Below, in pieces: positions 37,118 through 47,712 of a stretch of DNA of 64,000 nucleotides. The notes beneath the pieces were generated by a model. It was not told where the DNA came from. It did not search any database and saw nothing but the letters and a program-made list of their open reading frames with translations. The position numbers were made by a program, and so were the translations under genes. Each line of letters opens with the position of its first letter. Positions within the stretch are counted from its first letter, which is position 1. The stretch is from Flavobacteriales bacterium (lineage in GTDB: Bacteria > Bacteroidota > Bacteroidia > Flavobacteriales_F > PHOS-HE28), in the NCBI GenBank assembly GCA_016710965.1, contig JADJTW010000013.1, positions 30,094-94,093 on the forward strand, in the 5' to 3' direction.

Positions 37118-39679
37118 ATGGCACATTGTTCCCTCACCACTCCACCGGTCGCGTTCTCGCGTGTGCTCCTCAGCTTCCTTGTCCTGGCGCCTCTCGGGTT
37201 GGCGGCCCAATCAGATACGCTGCTCAACGCCGCTCAGCCCGATACCTCGGAGAACAAGAACCGTCCGCAGCTACCGGTCTTCACCCTCACCACCGACGAC
37301 CTCGACGGCGAGCTCGGCAACCAGGACATCAGCGGCATCCTGCAGAGCAGTCGCGACGTGTTCACCTCGGTTGCCGGCTTCAACTTCGGGCAGGCGCGCT
37401 TCCGTATTCGCGGCTACGACAGCGAGAACACACTGGTAAGCATCAACGGCGTCCTGGTGAACGACTTCGAGACTGGTTGGGCCAGTTGGAGCAACTGGGC
37501 GGGCCTCAACGATGTGACACGGTGGATGCAGGTGCGCACCGGCATTGGTGCGAGCCGCGTGAATTTCGGCAGTTTGGGTGGCGCCACGGATATGAACATC
37601 CAGGCGAGCGCGTTGCGCAAAGGCGTGCGAGGCTCATACGCTTCGGCCAACCGCGCCTACCGCAACCGCTTGATGTTCACCTATGCAACGGGCATGAACG
37701 CCAAGGGCTGGGCCTTCGCGTTCAGCGGCTCGCGGCGCTGGGCCGAAGAAGGCTATGTGGACGGCACTTCGTTCAATGCCTTTTCCTACTTCCTCGCCGC
37801 CGAAAAGCGCCTCAACGAGCGGCACACCATCAGCCTCAGCGGATTCGGCGCACCTATCATGCAAGGCAGGCAGGGTATTGCGGTCCAGGAAGCATACGAC
37901 CTCACGGACAACTCGTACTACAATCCCAACTGGGGCTACCAGAACGGCGAGAAGCGCAATGCCAAGATGAGCCATGATCACAAGCCCATGATCCTGGCCA
38001 CGCACACCTTCAAGGTGAGCGATGCGGCGAAGTTGACCACGAGCGCCTACTACACCTTCGGTCGTGACGGCCTTACAGGCCTCAACTGGTTCGACGCGAA
38101 GGACCCGCGCCCTGATTACTACCGCTACCTGCCCAGCTTCTATCGATTCGAGAACGCGCACCTCTACGATGATCGCGTAGCGGCCTGGCAGAATGAGAAT
38201 ACCCGGCAGATCGACTGGGACCAGTTGTACTTCGCCAACGGCAAGAACCTGTACAGCGTGGTGAACGCCAATGGCGATGGAAGCACGATCACCGGCAACC
38301 GCAGTAAGTACATCGTGGAAGAGGTGCGGGCCGATCCCATGCGCTTCGGCGTGAACAGCGTGTGGACCAAGACCCTGAGCGATGCCACGCAGCTGACCTT
38401 CGGCGGAAGCATGCATAAGCAGCGCACGCACTACTTCAAGGTGGTCGACGATCTCCTTGGTGGCGACTTCTGGGTGGACATCGACCAGTTCGCCGATCGC
38501 GACTTCAGCGACAGCACGATCTCGTTGAACGATGTGAGCACGCCGAACAAGGTGGTGGAGATAGGCGATGTGTTCGGTTGGGACTACACTATCCATACGA
38601 GCTACATGGATGCGTTCGCACAGGTTGAGCACAAGTGGGGCCGTATGGAGACCTACGCCGGGATCGACCTATCGAGCACCAGCTTCTGGCGTAAGGGCAA
38701 CGTGCAGAACGGCCGTTTCCCCAACAACTCGCTCGGCGATAGCGACAAGAACAATTTCCTCGGCTTCGGCTTGAAGCTCGGCGCCATCTACAAGATCACC
38801 GGGCGGCATTTCGTTAGCGCCAACGCCGCGTACATCTCGCGTCCGCCTGCGGCGAATGCCAGCTACCTTGGGCCGCGCGTGCGCGATGCCGTAGTTCCCG
38901 GGCTCACGCAGGAGAATGCCATCAGCGGCGACATCAGCTACATCATGCGGGCGCCCCGTCTCAAGGGCCGCGCCACCCTCTACTACACGCGCATCGCCGA
39001 CCAGGTGTGGAACCGCAGCTACTACCACGACGTCTACCTCACCATCGTGAACTACGCCATGACCGGTGTGGACCAGTTGCACCGCGGCGTGGAACTGGGC
39101 GTGGAAGCCAACCTCACCAGCACCTGGGTGATGACCGCCGTGTACGCCGGTGGCAGTTACACTTACGATTCACGCCCGGTGGCGACGATCACGCGCAACA
39201 ACAGCAATGAAGTTTTCGGCGCGGACCGCACGATCTACTGGAAAGGCTATCGCGTGGGCGGCATGCCGCAGACCGCAGCTTCGCTCGGTCTCAAGTACAA
39301 CTCCCCGAAGTTCTGGTTCGCGGGTTTCAACGCCAACTGGTTCGGCGACATCTACCTGGACCCCAACCCCGACCGCCGCACTGCGGAAGCATTGGAGAAC
39401 CTGGTGACCAGCGACCCGCAATGGGACGACCTACTGGAGCAGACGAAGCTGGACGACAACTACACCCTGGACCTCTATGCCGGCAAATCGTGGATGCTAA
39501 AACGCAAGTACCGGATCGCGCTCAACCTCACGGTGAGCAATGTGCTCGACAACCAGGAATTCCGCGTGGGCGGCTTCGAGCAGTTGCGCTACGACCGCAT
39601 GAACGTGGATCGCTTCCCGCCCAAGTACAGCTACCTCTTCGGGCGCAACTATTTCGCCATGGTGACCTTCAGCTTCTAA
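37118..39679 (+). CDS. TonB-dependent outer-membrane receptor
   Basis: 853 residues from MAHCSLTTPPVAFSRVLLSF, a signal peptide ending LGLAAQ. The plug is visible at ISGILQSSRDVFTSVAGF, then FRIRGYDSENTLVSINGVLV. The rest is a long barrel ending YLFGRNYFAMVTFSF with the aromatic last residue expected of outer-membrane proteins. No N-terminal CarboxypepD-like domain and no SusD partner. It is followed by two secreted proteins on the same strand, probably co-expressed. The substrate is unknown. Confidence 0.9.
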   Translation: MAHCSLTTPPVAFSRVLLSFLVLAPLGLAAQSDTLLNAAQPDTSENKNRPQLPVFTLTTDDLDGELGNQDISGILQSSRDVFTSVAGFNFGQARFRIRGYDSENTLVSINGVLVNDFETGWASWSNWAGLNDVTRWMQVRTGIGASRVNFGSLGGATDMNIQASALRKGVRGSYASANRAYRNRLMFTYATGMNAKGWAFAFSGSRRWAEEGYVDGTSFNAFSYFLAAEKRLNERHTISLSGFGAPIMQGRQGIAVQEAYDLTDNSYYNPNWGYQNGEKRNAKMSHDHKPMILATHTFKVSDAAKLTTSAYYTFGRDGLTGLNWFDAKDPRPDYYRYLPSFYRFENAHLYDDRVAAWQNENTRQIDWDQLYFANGKNLYSVVNANGDGSTITGNRSKYIVEEVRADPMRFGVNSVWTKTLSDATQLTFGGSMHKQRTHYFKVVDDLLGGDFWVDIDQFADRDFSDSTISLNDVSTPNKVVEIGDVFGWDYTIHTSYMDAFAQVEHKWGRMETYAGIDLSSTSFWRKGNVQNGRFPNNSLGDSDKNNFLGFGLKLGAIYKITGRHFVSANAAYISRPPAANASYLGPRVRDAVVPGLTQENAISGDISYIMRAPRLKGRATLYYTRIADQVWNRSYYHDVYLTIVNYAMTGVDQLHRGVELGVEANLTSTWVMTAVYAGGSYTYDSRPVATITRNNSNEVFGADRTIYWKGYRVGGMPQTAASLGLKYNSPKFWFAGFNANWFGDIYLDPNPDRRTAEALENLVTSDPQWDDLLEQTKLDDNYTLDLYAGKSWMLKRKYRIALNLTVSNVLDNQEFRVGGFEQLRYDRMNVDRFPPKYSYLFGRNYFAMVTFSF

Positions 39680-39695
39680 GAACACGAGACCGCAC

Positions 39696-40945
39696 ATGAA
39701 CTTCCGCAAGCTCCTCCTCCTCTCCTCCTTCGCCATGCTCGCCGCCTCGTGCGAGAAGGAACTGGACACCCCCCAGAACGGACGCTGCCGGTCGGGAGCG
39801 TGCTCACCATCGCTGAATTGAAGGCGCTCTACTCCGGGACACCGGTGAGCTTCACGCAGGCGAAGAGCGTTTACGCCGTGGTGACCGCTGATGAGAACGA
39901 TGGCAACTTCTACAAGAACATCAGTGTGCAGGACCATACCGGTGGTATCACCCTGCGCCTGCTGAACAGTGGCGGGCTCTACATGGGCGACAGCATCCGG
40001 ATCTACCTGCCCGGGACCAAGCTCAGCGAATATGCTGGCATGATGCAGATAGACAGCGTGGACGTGGACAACAACGTGATCAAGCAGGCGACCTTGGTGC
40101 ATGTGGAACCTCTGGTAAGGACCATAGCACAACTGACACCCGCCGCCTTGGATACGATACAAAGCATGTTGATCCAATTGAACGATGTGGAGTTCACCGT
40201 GGCGGATGCCACTGGCAGCACGTGGGCGGATGCGGCGAACCAGGATTACGGTGAGCACTTACTGGAGGATTGCAGCCTTTCCGGTACGGTCATGGTGCGC
40301 ACCAGCGGGTATTCGAACTACGCAGCGCAGCCACTGCCAACCGGCAAGGGATCCATCCAATGCATCGCCGGCAGGTACGTAAGCGGCCCGAGCACGACGA
40401 TCCAATTGAGCAATCGGAGCATGGCCACCGTGAACATGAACGGCCCTCGATGCCCAGGCCAGGAACTGCCTTTCTTCTTCAAGAATTTCGAGGACCAGAG
40501 CATTTCGAGCGGTGGCTGGACGCAGCAGAACGTGAGCGGCAACGTACCGTGGTACGCCGATGTGTACCAGAGCTACCACTTCGGCCGGATCACCAACTTC
40601 ATCGGCGGGTCCAATCAGGCCTGCGAGACCTGGTACATCTCGCCCTCGATCGATCTGTCATCGACCACCAACCCTCAGCTTTCCTTCCGCACGGCCTGCA
40701 ATTACGCAGGGGCAGAACTGCAAGTGCTGGTGAGCACCGATTACGTAAGCGGGCTTCCGAGCACGGCCACGTGGACCCCGCTCAGCGCGACCATGTCCTC
40801 GGGGACCTGGACATGGACCCTGAGCGGCAATATCGACCTCACCTCTTACATCAGCACCAATACGCACTTCGCGTACAAGTACACCGGCACCAGCAGCGAT
40901 GGCAAGAACTACGAGCTCGACGACATCCGGATCGTTGACCTCTGA
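39696..40945 (+). CDS. DUF5689/choice-of-anchor-J lipoprotein (frameshift in C-run)
   Basis: The start MNFRKLLLLSSFAMLAASCE at 39696 gives a clear lipobox (AASC), but that frame closes after about 40 codons. Adding one base to the C-run at 39768-39774 joins it to the frame LPVGSVLTIAELKALYSGT that runs to 40945. Residues 30-235 resemble DUF5689 (YKNISVQDHTGGITLRLL). The last 150 residues (FKNFEDQSISSGGWTQQN to GKNYELDDIRIVDL) resemble the choice-of-anchor J domain. Located 16 bases after the TonB receptor; probably a surface partner. The frameshift looks like a homopolymer error. Confidence 0.8.
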
Positions 40946-40982
40946 TCAACGAATATGCAACGCACCGAAAACGCCCTTCCCC

Positions 40983-42314
40983 ATGAGAACACCCGTACTC
41001 CTCTCCCTCCTCGCACTGGCAACCCTCGCAAACGCGCAATTCAGCAGCGGCTTCGAGAACTGGCCCGATACCGTGCCCTCCGACTGGATGGGCAGCAAGA
41101 CAACCCTCAATGCTGATAGCGTGCTGCAGGTGGATGTGAACGTGCATGGCGGCAACTATGCGGTGCGCTTGCAGAACAGCGGCACCAGCCACAAACGATT
41201 CACCACGCAGCCCACCGCTGTCACCAACGGAACGATCTACACGATCACCTTCTGGGTGCGCGGATCGGGCGAGATCCGCACGGGCTTGTTCGACAACCGT
41301 CCGACAAGCTCAGGTTATGCCGGCTACAACGCCTACTATACCAGTTCCGGAAATACGTGGACGGAGGTGACGCAGCAGATCGCTGCGGCCAATGACTACG
41401 CCGCTGCCGAGTTCATCCTCAGCATCATGGGAACCGATGCGCCCGAGCATCTGGTGATCGACGACGTGAACATCACTGGTGGTGGTGCGCCCGTGGCTGC
41501 GAGCATCTACGAGGTCCAATACACGGCGAACCCCGATGGCATCTCGCCCATGTTGGGCCAGATCATCACCACCGGAGGGATCGTCTCCGGCGTGGACACG
41601 CTTGGAGCGAACAGCTACTTCATCCAAGCGGGCACCGGCCCGTGGAGCGGCATCTATTGCTTCGACGCGAATTCAGTAGTGGCCATCGGCGATAGCGTGA
41701 CCTTGCAGGCGAGCGTTTCGGAATTCAATGGTCTCACCGAGCTCACCAGCGTGAGCAATCTCGTGGTCGTAGGCCAGTACCCGGTACCCGCAGCCGCAGC
41801 CATCACGCCCGACCAAGCGCAGGAAGAACTATGGGAAGGTGTGCTGGCCACGGTTTCCGACATCGGCTGCCTGGCACCGCCCGATGGCAACAACCAGTGG
41901 ACCGGCGTTAGCGCCACCGCAGGCAGCATCATCGTGGACGACCTCATGTACCTGTACACGCCCACGGTTGGCAACTACTACAGCGTTACCGGCTGCCTCA
42001 CCTTCACCTTCAACGAGCGCAAGATCGAGCCGCGCTTCCTTGCGGATATCGCCGTAGGATCAGCGATCGCTGAGGCGGCTGTTGCAGCGCTGGGCTTCTA
42101 CCCCAACCCCGCGAGCGACTTCATCCGCATGGACCTCGGGAACATCACCGGCCGCGTGGAATACACCGTGGTCGACGCCATCGGTCGCACCGCGATGAGC
42201 GGAACGCTTACGGGCAGCACCCTAGCAGTGGACGGGCTGACGAACGGACTGTATGTCCTCTCTGTCCGCACTGCCGAAGGCATTCGCCAGGCACGAGTGC
42301 TGGTGCAGCGCTGA
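40983..42314 (+). CDS. Secreted DUF5689-like protein with T9SS sorting domain
   Basis: 443 residues from MRTPVLLSLLALATLANAQ (signal peptide). Residues 20-165 form a carbohydrate-binding/jelly-roll-like domain (FENWPDTVPSDWMGSKTTLN). The middle (EVQYTANPDGISPMLGQII) is DUF5689/nuclease-associated OB-like. The end, LGFYPNPASDFIRMDL to NGLYVLSVRTAEGIRQA, is a T9SS type A sorting domain. Exported and anchored or released at the cell surface. Last gene of the receptor cluster. Confidence 0.85.
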   Translation: MRTPVLLSLLALATLANAQFSSGFENWPDTVPSDWMGSKTTLNADSVLQVDVNVHGGNYAVRLQNSGTSHKRFTTQPTAVTNGTIYTITFWVRGSGEIRTGLFDNRPTSSGYAGYNAYYTSSGNTWTEVTQQIAAANDYAAAEFILSIMGTDAPEHLVIDDVNITGGGAPVAASIYEVQYTANPDGISPMLGQIITTGGIVSGVDTLGANSYFIQAGTGPWSGIYCFDANSVVAIGDSVTLQASVSEFNGLTELTSVSNLVVVGQYPVPAAAAITPDQAQEELWEGVLATVSDIGCLAPPDGNNQWTGVSATAGSIIVDDLMYLYTPTVGNYYSVTGCLTFTFNERKIEPRFLADIAVGSAIAEAAVAALGFYPNPASDFIRMDLGNITGRVEYTVVDAIGRTAMSGTLTGSTLAVDGLTNGLYVLSVRTAEGIRQARVLVQR

Positions 42315-42326
42315 GCCTTGCCTTAC

Positions 42327-42366
42327 GAATGCAGAAGCCCCGGTTGAGACCGGGGCTTCTGCATTC
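42327..42366. terminator. Bidirectional terminator hairpin
   Basis: A perfect 18-bp stem with a 4-base loop (TGAG) between the convergent stops at 42314 and 42381. The lower stem is A/T-containing and there is no long T-tract. Position between two convergent genes supports a shared terminator. Confidence 0.8.
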
Positions 42367-42380
42367 CATGCCGCCCCCGA

Positions 42381-43994
42381 TCACTTCAACACGTACCGTG
42401 GCTCCTGCTCGGGGTGCTGCTCGCGGAAGTAGCACACCACGCCCAAGCGGAAGACGTGCTCCACGTTCGCACTCCCCGAGTATGGGGTTTGTACACGCAG
42501 CAGCCAGCCAGCCTCCAGCCTTGTGCCCGTTGAAGGATCGACGAGCAGGCCGCTTCGTGCTTCGATGTGCATGATCGAATACGCCTTGGGCGCTGCCGTA
42601 TGGTAGCCGAAATTCTGCGCGTAGCCGTTCGGGCCGACATAGCGATCGCTCTCGGGCCTGAAGATGTTGTTGCCATTGCTGAACACACTGTCCTGGCCCA
42701 GCCACGCGATGCTGCCGCGCAGGGCATGGCGCCAGCGGCCGGGGGCCCATTCCGCATGCGCGATCACCTCCTGGAAATTCGACCCGTAAGGGTGCGCGAG
42801 CGGTTGTCCGTAGTGCGCATAGTTCTGGCGCGTATCGCTGTGCGTGTACATGAAGGGTCTCACGAAGTTCCACTCGGCGCGCAGCACGAGGCCCGGCACC
42901 TTGAAGGCATCGCGCGAGACCAGGCCCACCTGCACCGCCTGCTTGTTGGCGTACCAGCCCAGGCCGCTGCGCACGTTCTCCAGCAGGAACTCGTCGAGCA
43001 CCACCTGCGTGTACAGCAGGGTGCGCTTGCCGAACTTGAGGTTCAGCCCACCGCCGAAGAGCGCGTTGTCCGGAGAGCCCAGGTTGAATTCCACCGGACG
43101 CGTGAAGATGATGGGATTGAGGTAATTGATGTCGAAGCCGCGTGGATAGGCGCTGTCGCCGCTGCTCCACACGATGGCTTCGAAGACCGCCACATTGATC
43201 CGCTTGTGCGCGTTCCACGAGAGGTAGTGCATGCTGGCATACTTGCGGTGATAGTCGGCCGCATCGCCATCCGCCCCGCGGATATCGCTCATGGCACTGA
43301 ACAGGTTCACGTACTTGATCTTCCAGATGGTGGTGGTCACCTTGAGGTATGGATAGCTGTACGCTTCATCGCTCAAGAGGAGGCTGCGATGCCCCTCGCC
43401 GAAGAAGTTCTTCCCACGGCCCAGCGTTAGGTTGAAGGCCTTACCGGGATCCCAGCTCACGCTGCCGTTCCAATCGTAGTGCGTGTATTTCAGCGTGTCC
43501 CCGTATGCGTAGCCTTCGCCGGGGCTCACCTGCGTGTTGCGCACCAGGCTGTCCATGTAGATGGGGAAGCGCTCGTTCCAGACCTGACCGTTGAACTGTA
43601 CGCTCCATTTCGTCGAGAATTCCTTCTCCAGCCATAAACCGGCCCCTGCCCGCTGCCCCGCGAACGAACGCGAACTGTCCATGCTCAGCATGGCCTGCGC
43701 ATCGATCAGAGGCCCCCAGCGGAACGATCGGCCGTTGCGCACGCCCGCCCATCGATCGAAAGCGGGCAATAGGGAAGCACGCATCCGCACGTTCTGCTGT
43801 TTGTTGGTGTCAAGCGGGGCCAGCGCCATCACTTCCGATCGCCGGTAGGGCCTGATCGCCGTATGCATGGTGGAGCCCAGCGCGTGGATGGCCGAGTAGG
43901 GCCGCTCCACTTCGCGGCTCAGCGGCAGCCATGTATTCTGGCCAAACGAAGGGATGGCCACCGAGAGGCCAACGACGATCGCGATCCTCCTCAT
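42381..43994 (-). CDS. Wzi-like outer-membrane beta-barrel (capsule assembly/RemB-like), copy A
   Basis: 537 residues with a signal peptide (MRRIAIVVGLSVAIPSFGQ). LTLGRGKNFFGEGHRSLLLSD, FDINYLNPIIFTRPVEF and PLAHPYGSNFQEVIAHAEW are signature stretches of the Wzi-like barrel family. Wzi in enterobacteria holds capsule at the surface; Flavobacterium relatives include the gliding protein RemB. The start overlaps the end of the WecA/MraY-type gene (ATGA). Last gene of the polysaccharide operon. Confidence 0.8.
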   Translation of the reverse strand: MRRIAIVVGLSVAIPSFGQNTWLPLSREVERPYSAIHALGSTMHTAIRPYRRSEVMALAPLDTNKQQNVRMRASLLPAFDRWAGVRNGRSFRWGPLIDAQAMLSMDSSRSFAGQRAGAGLWLEKEFSTKWSVQFNGQVWNERFPIYMDSLVRNTQVSPGEGYAYGDTLKYTHYDWNGSVSWDPGKAFNLTLGRGKNFFGEGHRSLLLSDEAYSYPYLKVTTTIWKIKYVNLFSAMSDIRGADGDAADYHRKYASMHYLSWNAHKRINVAVFEAIVWSSGDSAYPRGFDINYLNPIIFTRPVEFNLGSPDNALFGGGLNLKFGKRTLLYTQVVLDEFLLENVRSGLGWYANKQAVQVGLVSRDAFKVPGLVLRAEWNFVRPFMYTHSDTRQNYAHYGQPLAHPYGSNFQEVIAHAEWAPGRWRHALRGSIAWLGQDSVFSNGNNIFRPESDRYVGPNGYAQNFGYHTAAPKAYSIMHIEARSGLLVDPSTGTRLEAGWLLRVQTPYSGSANVEHVFRLGVVCYFREQHPEQEPRYVLK

Positions 43995-45112
43995 GCTTTC
44001 CGCCTCATGGGCCAGGCAAAGGGCAGCATGGCGATGGCGAAGGCCGTGGTGCCCATCACCATCAGGCCGATGTTGGGATGCAGCTTTCGCGTGAGGAAGC
44101 TCAGCCCGATGATGGTGAGCACATAGACATAGATAGCCAGCGTGGTTCCGCGGTGCCCGAGACCAAGTGCGAGCAACCGGTGATGTATGTGGTTGCGGTC
44201 CGCGGCGAACGGCGATGTGCCACGTGCCATGCGCACTACGAAAACGCGCAGAGTATCCACCAATGGATAGGCGAGAACGGCCATGACGAAGATCGGTCGC
44301 GACAAATGCTCCAATTGCACCGGCAGATAACGCTTGTCATGGTCCACCACTTCGATCGCGAGAACGGCCAGGATGGCACCTACGATGAGCGATCCGCTGT
44401 CGCCCATGAACACCCGTGCCGGGTGGAAATTGAAGATGAGGAAGGCGAGCAGCGCCCCGGCGAGCACGAAGGCAAGCAGCGTAAGGCCCATGTCGAGCCC
44501 GCACATGTACAACCAGGTGCCGAAGGCCAGCGAAGCGATGAGCCCCACGCCACCCGCGAGGCCGTCCACCCCGTCTATCAGGTTGAAGGCGTTCACCAGT
44601 ACCACATACACGAAGAAGGTGAACAACACGCTGGCCGAGTACGGCAGGTAATAGATGCCGAAGATCCCATGCATGCTGTGTATGCGGATATCGGCGAGCA
44701 GGATGAGGATGCTGCCCACCAGGAAGTGCCCCACCAGTTTCTTCACCGGGGAGAAGCCCACGATGTCATCCTTCACACCGATGAAGAATAGCAGGACCAT
44801 GGCAGCCAGCACGTACTTGAAATCGCTCGTGGCGTGGCGGAAGCCCTTGAAAATGCTCATCGCCTGATCGAGGTCCCTCAGCCGTACGGACCATTCAGTG
44901 GGGAAGTAGAGCGCATAACTGAAGATGATGGCGGCGAAGATGATGATGCCGCCGATGGTGGGCACGCTGCGCTGGTGCAGCTTGCGCGCCTCACTGGGTT
45001 CGTCCACCAGGTGCTTCATGCGCGCCACCTTGATGAGCGAGGGCATGGTGAGCAGCACCACGCCGAAGGCGGTGAGGAAACCGAGCAGGATGGTATTGAA
45101 GTGCTCCTTCAC
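43991..45112 (-). CDS. WecA/MraY-family undecaprenyl-phosphate sugar-1-phosphate transferase
   Basis: 373 residues with about ten membrane helices. Family motifs: DEPSEARKLHQRSVPTIGG, the catalytic-loop NLIDGVDGLAGGVG, FMGDSGSLIVGAILA and the HIHHRLLALGLGHR motif. It links a sugar phosphate to the lipid carrier, starting glycan assembly. WecA-like rather than MraY because of the HIHHRL motif and location among GDP-fucose genes. Confidence 0.92.
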   Translation of the reverse strand: MKEHFNTILLGFLTAFGVVLLTMPSLIKVARMKHLVDEPSEARKLHQRSVPTIGGIIIFAAIIFSYALYFPTEWSVRLRDLDQAMSIFKGFRHATSDFKYVLAAMVLLFFIGVKDDIVGFSPVKKLVGHFLVGSILILLADIRIHSMHGIFGIYYLPYSASVLFTFFVYVVLVNAFNLIDGVDGLAGGVGLIASLAFGTWLYMCGLDMGLTLLAFVLAGALLAFLIFNFHPARVFMGDSGSLIVGAILAVLAIEVVDHDKRYLPVQLEHLSRPIFVMAVLAYPLVDTLRVFVVRMARGTSPFAADRNHIHHRLLALGLGHRGTTLAIYVYVLTIIGLSFLTRKLHPNIGLMVMGTTAFAIAMLPFAWPMRRKA

Positions 45113-45124
45113 GCGGGGTGCCGA

Positions 45125-46693
45125 TCAAATATCGTAATAGCGGTTGAAGAGGTTGGTCCGCAGCGACATGTAGATATAGGTGCATTGGACGGCATCAGCG
45201 CTGCCGGGTAGGTCACGTCGCCAGCAGCCCAGCACGAAACGCAGGTTGGTGTTGGGGTTGAAGAGGTAGCTGGCGTTCACGTCCACATAAGTAAGCGTGC
45301 GATCCAACGGGCCGAAGGTCGAGGAAGGGAACTTGTCCGGTACATTGAGGTCGGTGCCGTGGTTGAACACATCGGACGTGTCGCGTTGAAAGGTGGCCAG
45401 GTTCACCTTGCACTGGAACCAGTAGCGTCCGAAGCCCGCATCGAGGATGCCTACGAACTCGCCGAAGGAAGTGCCCAACGGATGCGCGAGCGGCGCTCCG
45501 GCGTGCATGTAGGCCAGCTTCGCCGGCGTATGCATGTACATGTACGGCGTCGCACTGTTGTACTCGGCCTGCAGATGGATGTCTTTGCGCAGCACATCGA
45601 AAGCCCGCGCACCGGCCTGCCATGCGCTGCGCCCAGGCCCATCGGTGGCGAACTGGCCGTAAGCGTACATCTTGTTGGTGAGCTTCACGCGGAGGTCGGC
45701 GCCGAGGAGCGTCTTGTTCTCATGATCGAAGCCGTAGGTGAGCGTGTTCACGCCGATCACCGGGTTCAGCTCCTGGGCATCGAAGGGCCGCACGCCATCA
45801 CCATCGACAGTGCGGAACAGCGTGGCCTCGAAGAGGCCCACCTGCACACGGCCCAGGTCGATCGAGAGGTGGTTGAAGCGGCCGCGCATCCAATGGAAGA
45901 GCGTCTCGCTGCTCTCACCGGCAGGCAGGCGGTCAGCCTCCGTAACGCCATGCATCAATTTCGTGTGCCAAGTGGTGTACTGCCAGCGGCGGCTGGGGCT
46001 GAGCACGCTGAACTTGAGCATGGGCGAGTTCACGGCATTATCGCTCAAGAGCATGCTGCGATAGCCATGCCCCACGAACTGCTTGCTATGGCCGAATTGC
46101 ACGTTCAGCCAGGGCACCGGCGTATACGACACATTGGCCTGCGACCACCCGAAATCGATGTCGTTGTTCGGCCGCAGCTTCACGCGGCCCTGCCCTGGCA
46201 TCACACTGGTAGCCACCACGCGCCGGAAGAGGTAGTTGGGAACCACGGCCTGGTTCTCGATGAACATGCTCTGGAAGGAGAGCTTGGGCCCGATGCGACC
46301 GGCCAGCCAGAAACCGCGCGAGTTGGTGGCGTAGATGTTCGTGTCGGCATAGGCGGTCTGATCGCCTTTGTCCGAGCCATACTCGATGTTCACCAGCGGG
46401 TCGGCCGTTAGGTGGAATTCGCCCTCGTCCACGATAAGGAGGTGCTCCTTGAAGATCTTCTCCGTGAGCCAGTAGTAGTGGCGGCTGGAGTCAATGCGAT
46501 AGCCCATCACATGGGTGAGGTCGGCGCGGCTTTCGATCAGGGGCTTCAGTCCGCTGTGAATGGCTGTATCGATCCGTGCCGCGTTGCGCTCCACGTCGAT
46601 GTACACATCGCGCTGAAGCGGGATATCGTTCTGTTGGGCGTGCAGACCAAGGGCCATGCCCAGCGGAAGAGCGAGGAGGAACAACCGGAGCAT
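45125..46693 (-). CDS. Wzi-like outer-membrane beta-barrel, copy B
   Basis: 522 residues from the ATG at 46693 (MLRLFLLALPLGMALGLHAQ, signal peptide). VQFGHSKQFVGHGYRSMLLSD and GAPLAHPLGTSFGEFVGIL match the same landmarks as copy A, although overall identity is low. It lies 12 bases upstream of the WecA-like gene. The two Wzi-like barrels on either side of the transferase suggest a matched assembly and surface-attachment set. Confidence 0.8.
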   Translation of the reverse strand: MLRLFLLALPLGMALGLHAQQNDIPLQRDVYIDVERNAARIDTAIHSGLKPLIESRADLTHVMGYRIDSSRHYYWLTEKIFKEHLLIVDEGEFHLTADPLVNIEYGSDKGDQTAYADTNIYATNSRGFWLAGRIGPKLSFQSMFIENQAVVPNYLFRRVVATSVMPGQGRVKLRPNNDIDFGWSQANVSYTPVPWLNVQFGHSKQFVGHGYRSMLLSDNAVNSPMLKFSVLSPSRRWQYTTWHTKLMHGVTEADRLPAGESSETLFHWMRGRFNHLSIDLGRVQVGLFEATLFRTVDGDGVRPFDAQELNPVIGVNTLTYGFDHENKTLLGADLRVKLTNKMYAYGQFATDGPGRSAWQAGARAFDVLRKDIHLQAEYNSATPYMYMHTPAKLAYMHAGAPLAHPLGTSFGEFVGILDAGFGRYWFQCKVNLATFQRDTSDVFNHGTDLNVPDKFPSSTFGPLDRTLTYVDVNASYLFNPNTNLRFVLGCWRRDLPGSADAVQCTYIYMSLRTNLFNRYYDI

Positions 46694-46759
46694 CACGAGG
46701 CCGCCGAAGGTAGGATCTTGGTATGCACCCCGAAGGCGATCCGCGGGGGATCAAGGGCT

Positions 46760-47698
46760 TCACACCCCCGCCATCTCGCTCTTCGCGAACTCGGCATAAA
46801 CCGCCGTGATCCCTTCGCGCAGGCCGATACGGTGCTTCCAGCCGAGGTTGTGCAGGCGCGACACGTCCATGAGCTTGCGCGGCGTGCCGTCGGGCTTGTC
46901 GGTGTTCCACTTCAGCTCGCCCGTGTAGCCCACGATCTCCCTGATCATCTCCGCAAGTTCCTTGATCGTGAGATCGACACCCGTGCCGATGTTCACGAAC
47001 ATCTCCTCGTCGTAGTTCTGCAGGAGGAAGAAGCAGGCATCGGCGAGGTCGTCCACATGGAGGAACTCGCGCATGGGCGATCCGGTGCCCCACACTTCAA
47101 CGCTTGAAGCAGCGCTCAACTTGGCCGTGTGGAACTTGCGGATGAGCGCCGGCAGCACGTGGCTGTTGTTGAGGTCGTAGTTGTCGTTGGGCCCATAGAG
47201 GTTGGTGGGCATGGCGCTGATGAAGTTGCAGCCGTACTGCCTGCGATAGCTCTCGGCCAGCTTGATGCCCGCGATCTTGGCGATGGCGTAAGGCTCATTG
47301 GTCTGCTCCAACAACCCGGTGAGCAGGCTCTCTTCCTTCAGGGGCTGGGGCGCCAGCTTGGGATAGATGCACGAGGAACCCAGGAAGAGCAATTTCTTCA
47401 CGCCGTTCTCATAAGCAGAGTGGATGATGTTGCTCTCGATCATCAGGTTCTCGTACAGGAACTGCGCGCGGTACACGTTGTTGGCGTGGATGCCTCCCAC
47501 CTTCGCCGCCGCGAGCACCACCACATCGGGCTTCTCGCCCTGGAAGAAGTCGCGCACGGCGCTCTGCTCCTTCAGGTCCAGCTCTTTGCTGGTGCGGGTG
47601 ACGATATTGGTGAAACCATCCTTCTGCAAGCGGCGCACGATGGCCGAGCCCACCATGCCGCGGTGGCCTGCGATGTAGATCTTGTCTGTCCTGTTCAT
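46760..47698 (-). CDS. fcl: GDP-L-fucose synthase
   Basis: 312 residues. The SDR Rossmann motif is IAGHRGMVGSAIVRRLQ, the catalytic pair is in YAIAKIAGIKLAESYRRQ, and GPNDNYDLNNSHVLPALIRK and WGTGSPMREFLHVDDLA are GDP-fucose synthase signatures. It performs the epimerisation and reduction of GDP-4-keto-6-deoxymannose made by the neighbouring Gmd. Confidence 0.95.
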   Translation of the reverse strand: MNRTDKIYIAGHRGMVGSAIVRRLQKDGFTNIVTRTSKELDLKEQSAVRDFFQGEKPDVVVLAAAKVGGIHANNVYRAQFLYENLMIESNIIHSAYENGVKKLLFLGSSCIYPKLAPQPLKEESLLTGLLEQTNEPYAIAKIAGIKLAESYRRQYGCNFISAMPTNLYGPNDNYDLNNSHVLPALIRKFHTAKLSAASSVEVWGTGSPMREFLHVDDLADACFFLLQNYDEEMFVNIGTGVDLTIKELAEMIREIVGYTGELKWNTDKPDGTPRKLMDVSRLHNLGWKHRIGLREGITAVYAEFAKSEMAGV

Positions 47699-47712
47699 TG
47701 TCGTTGTCGTTG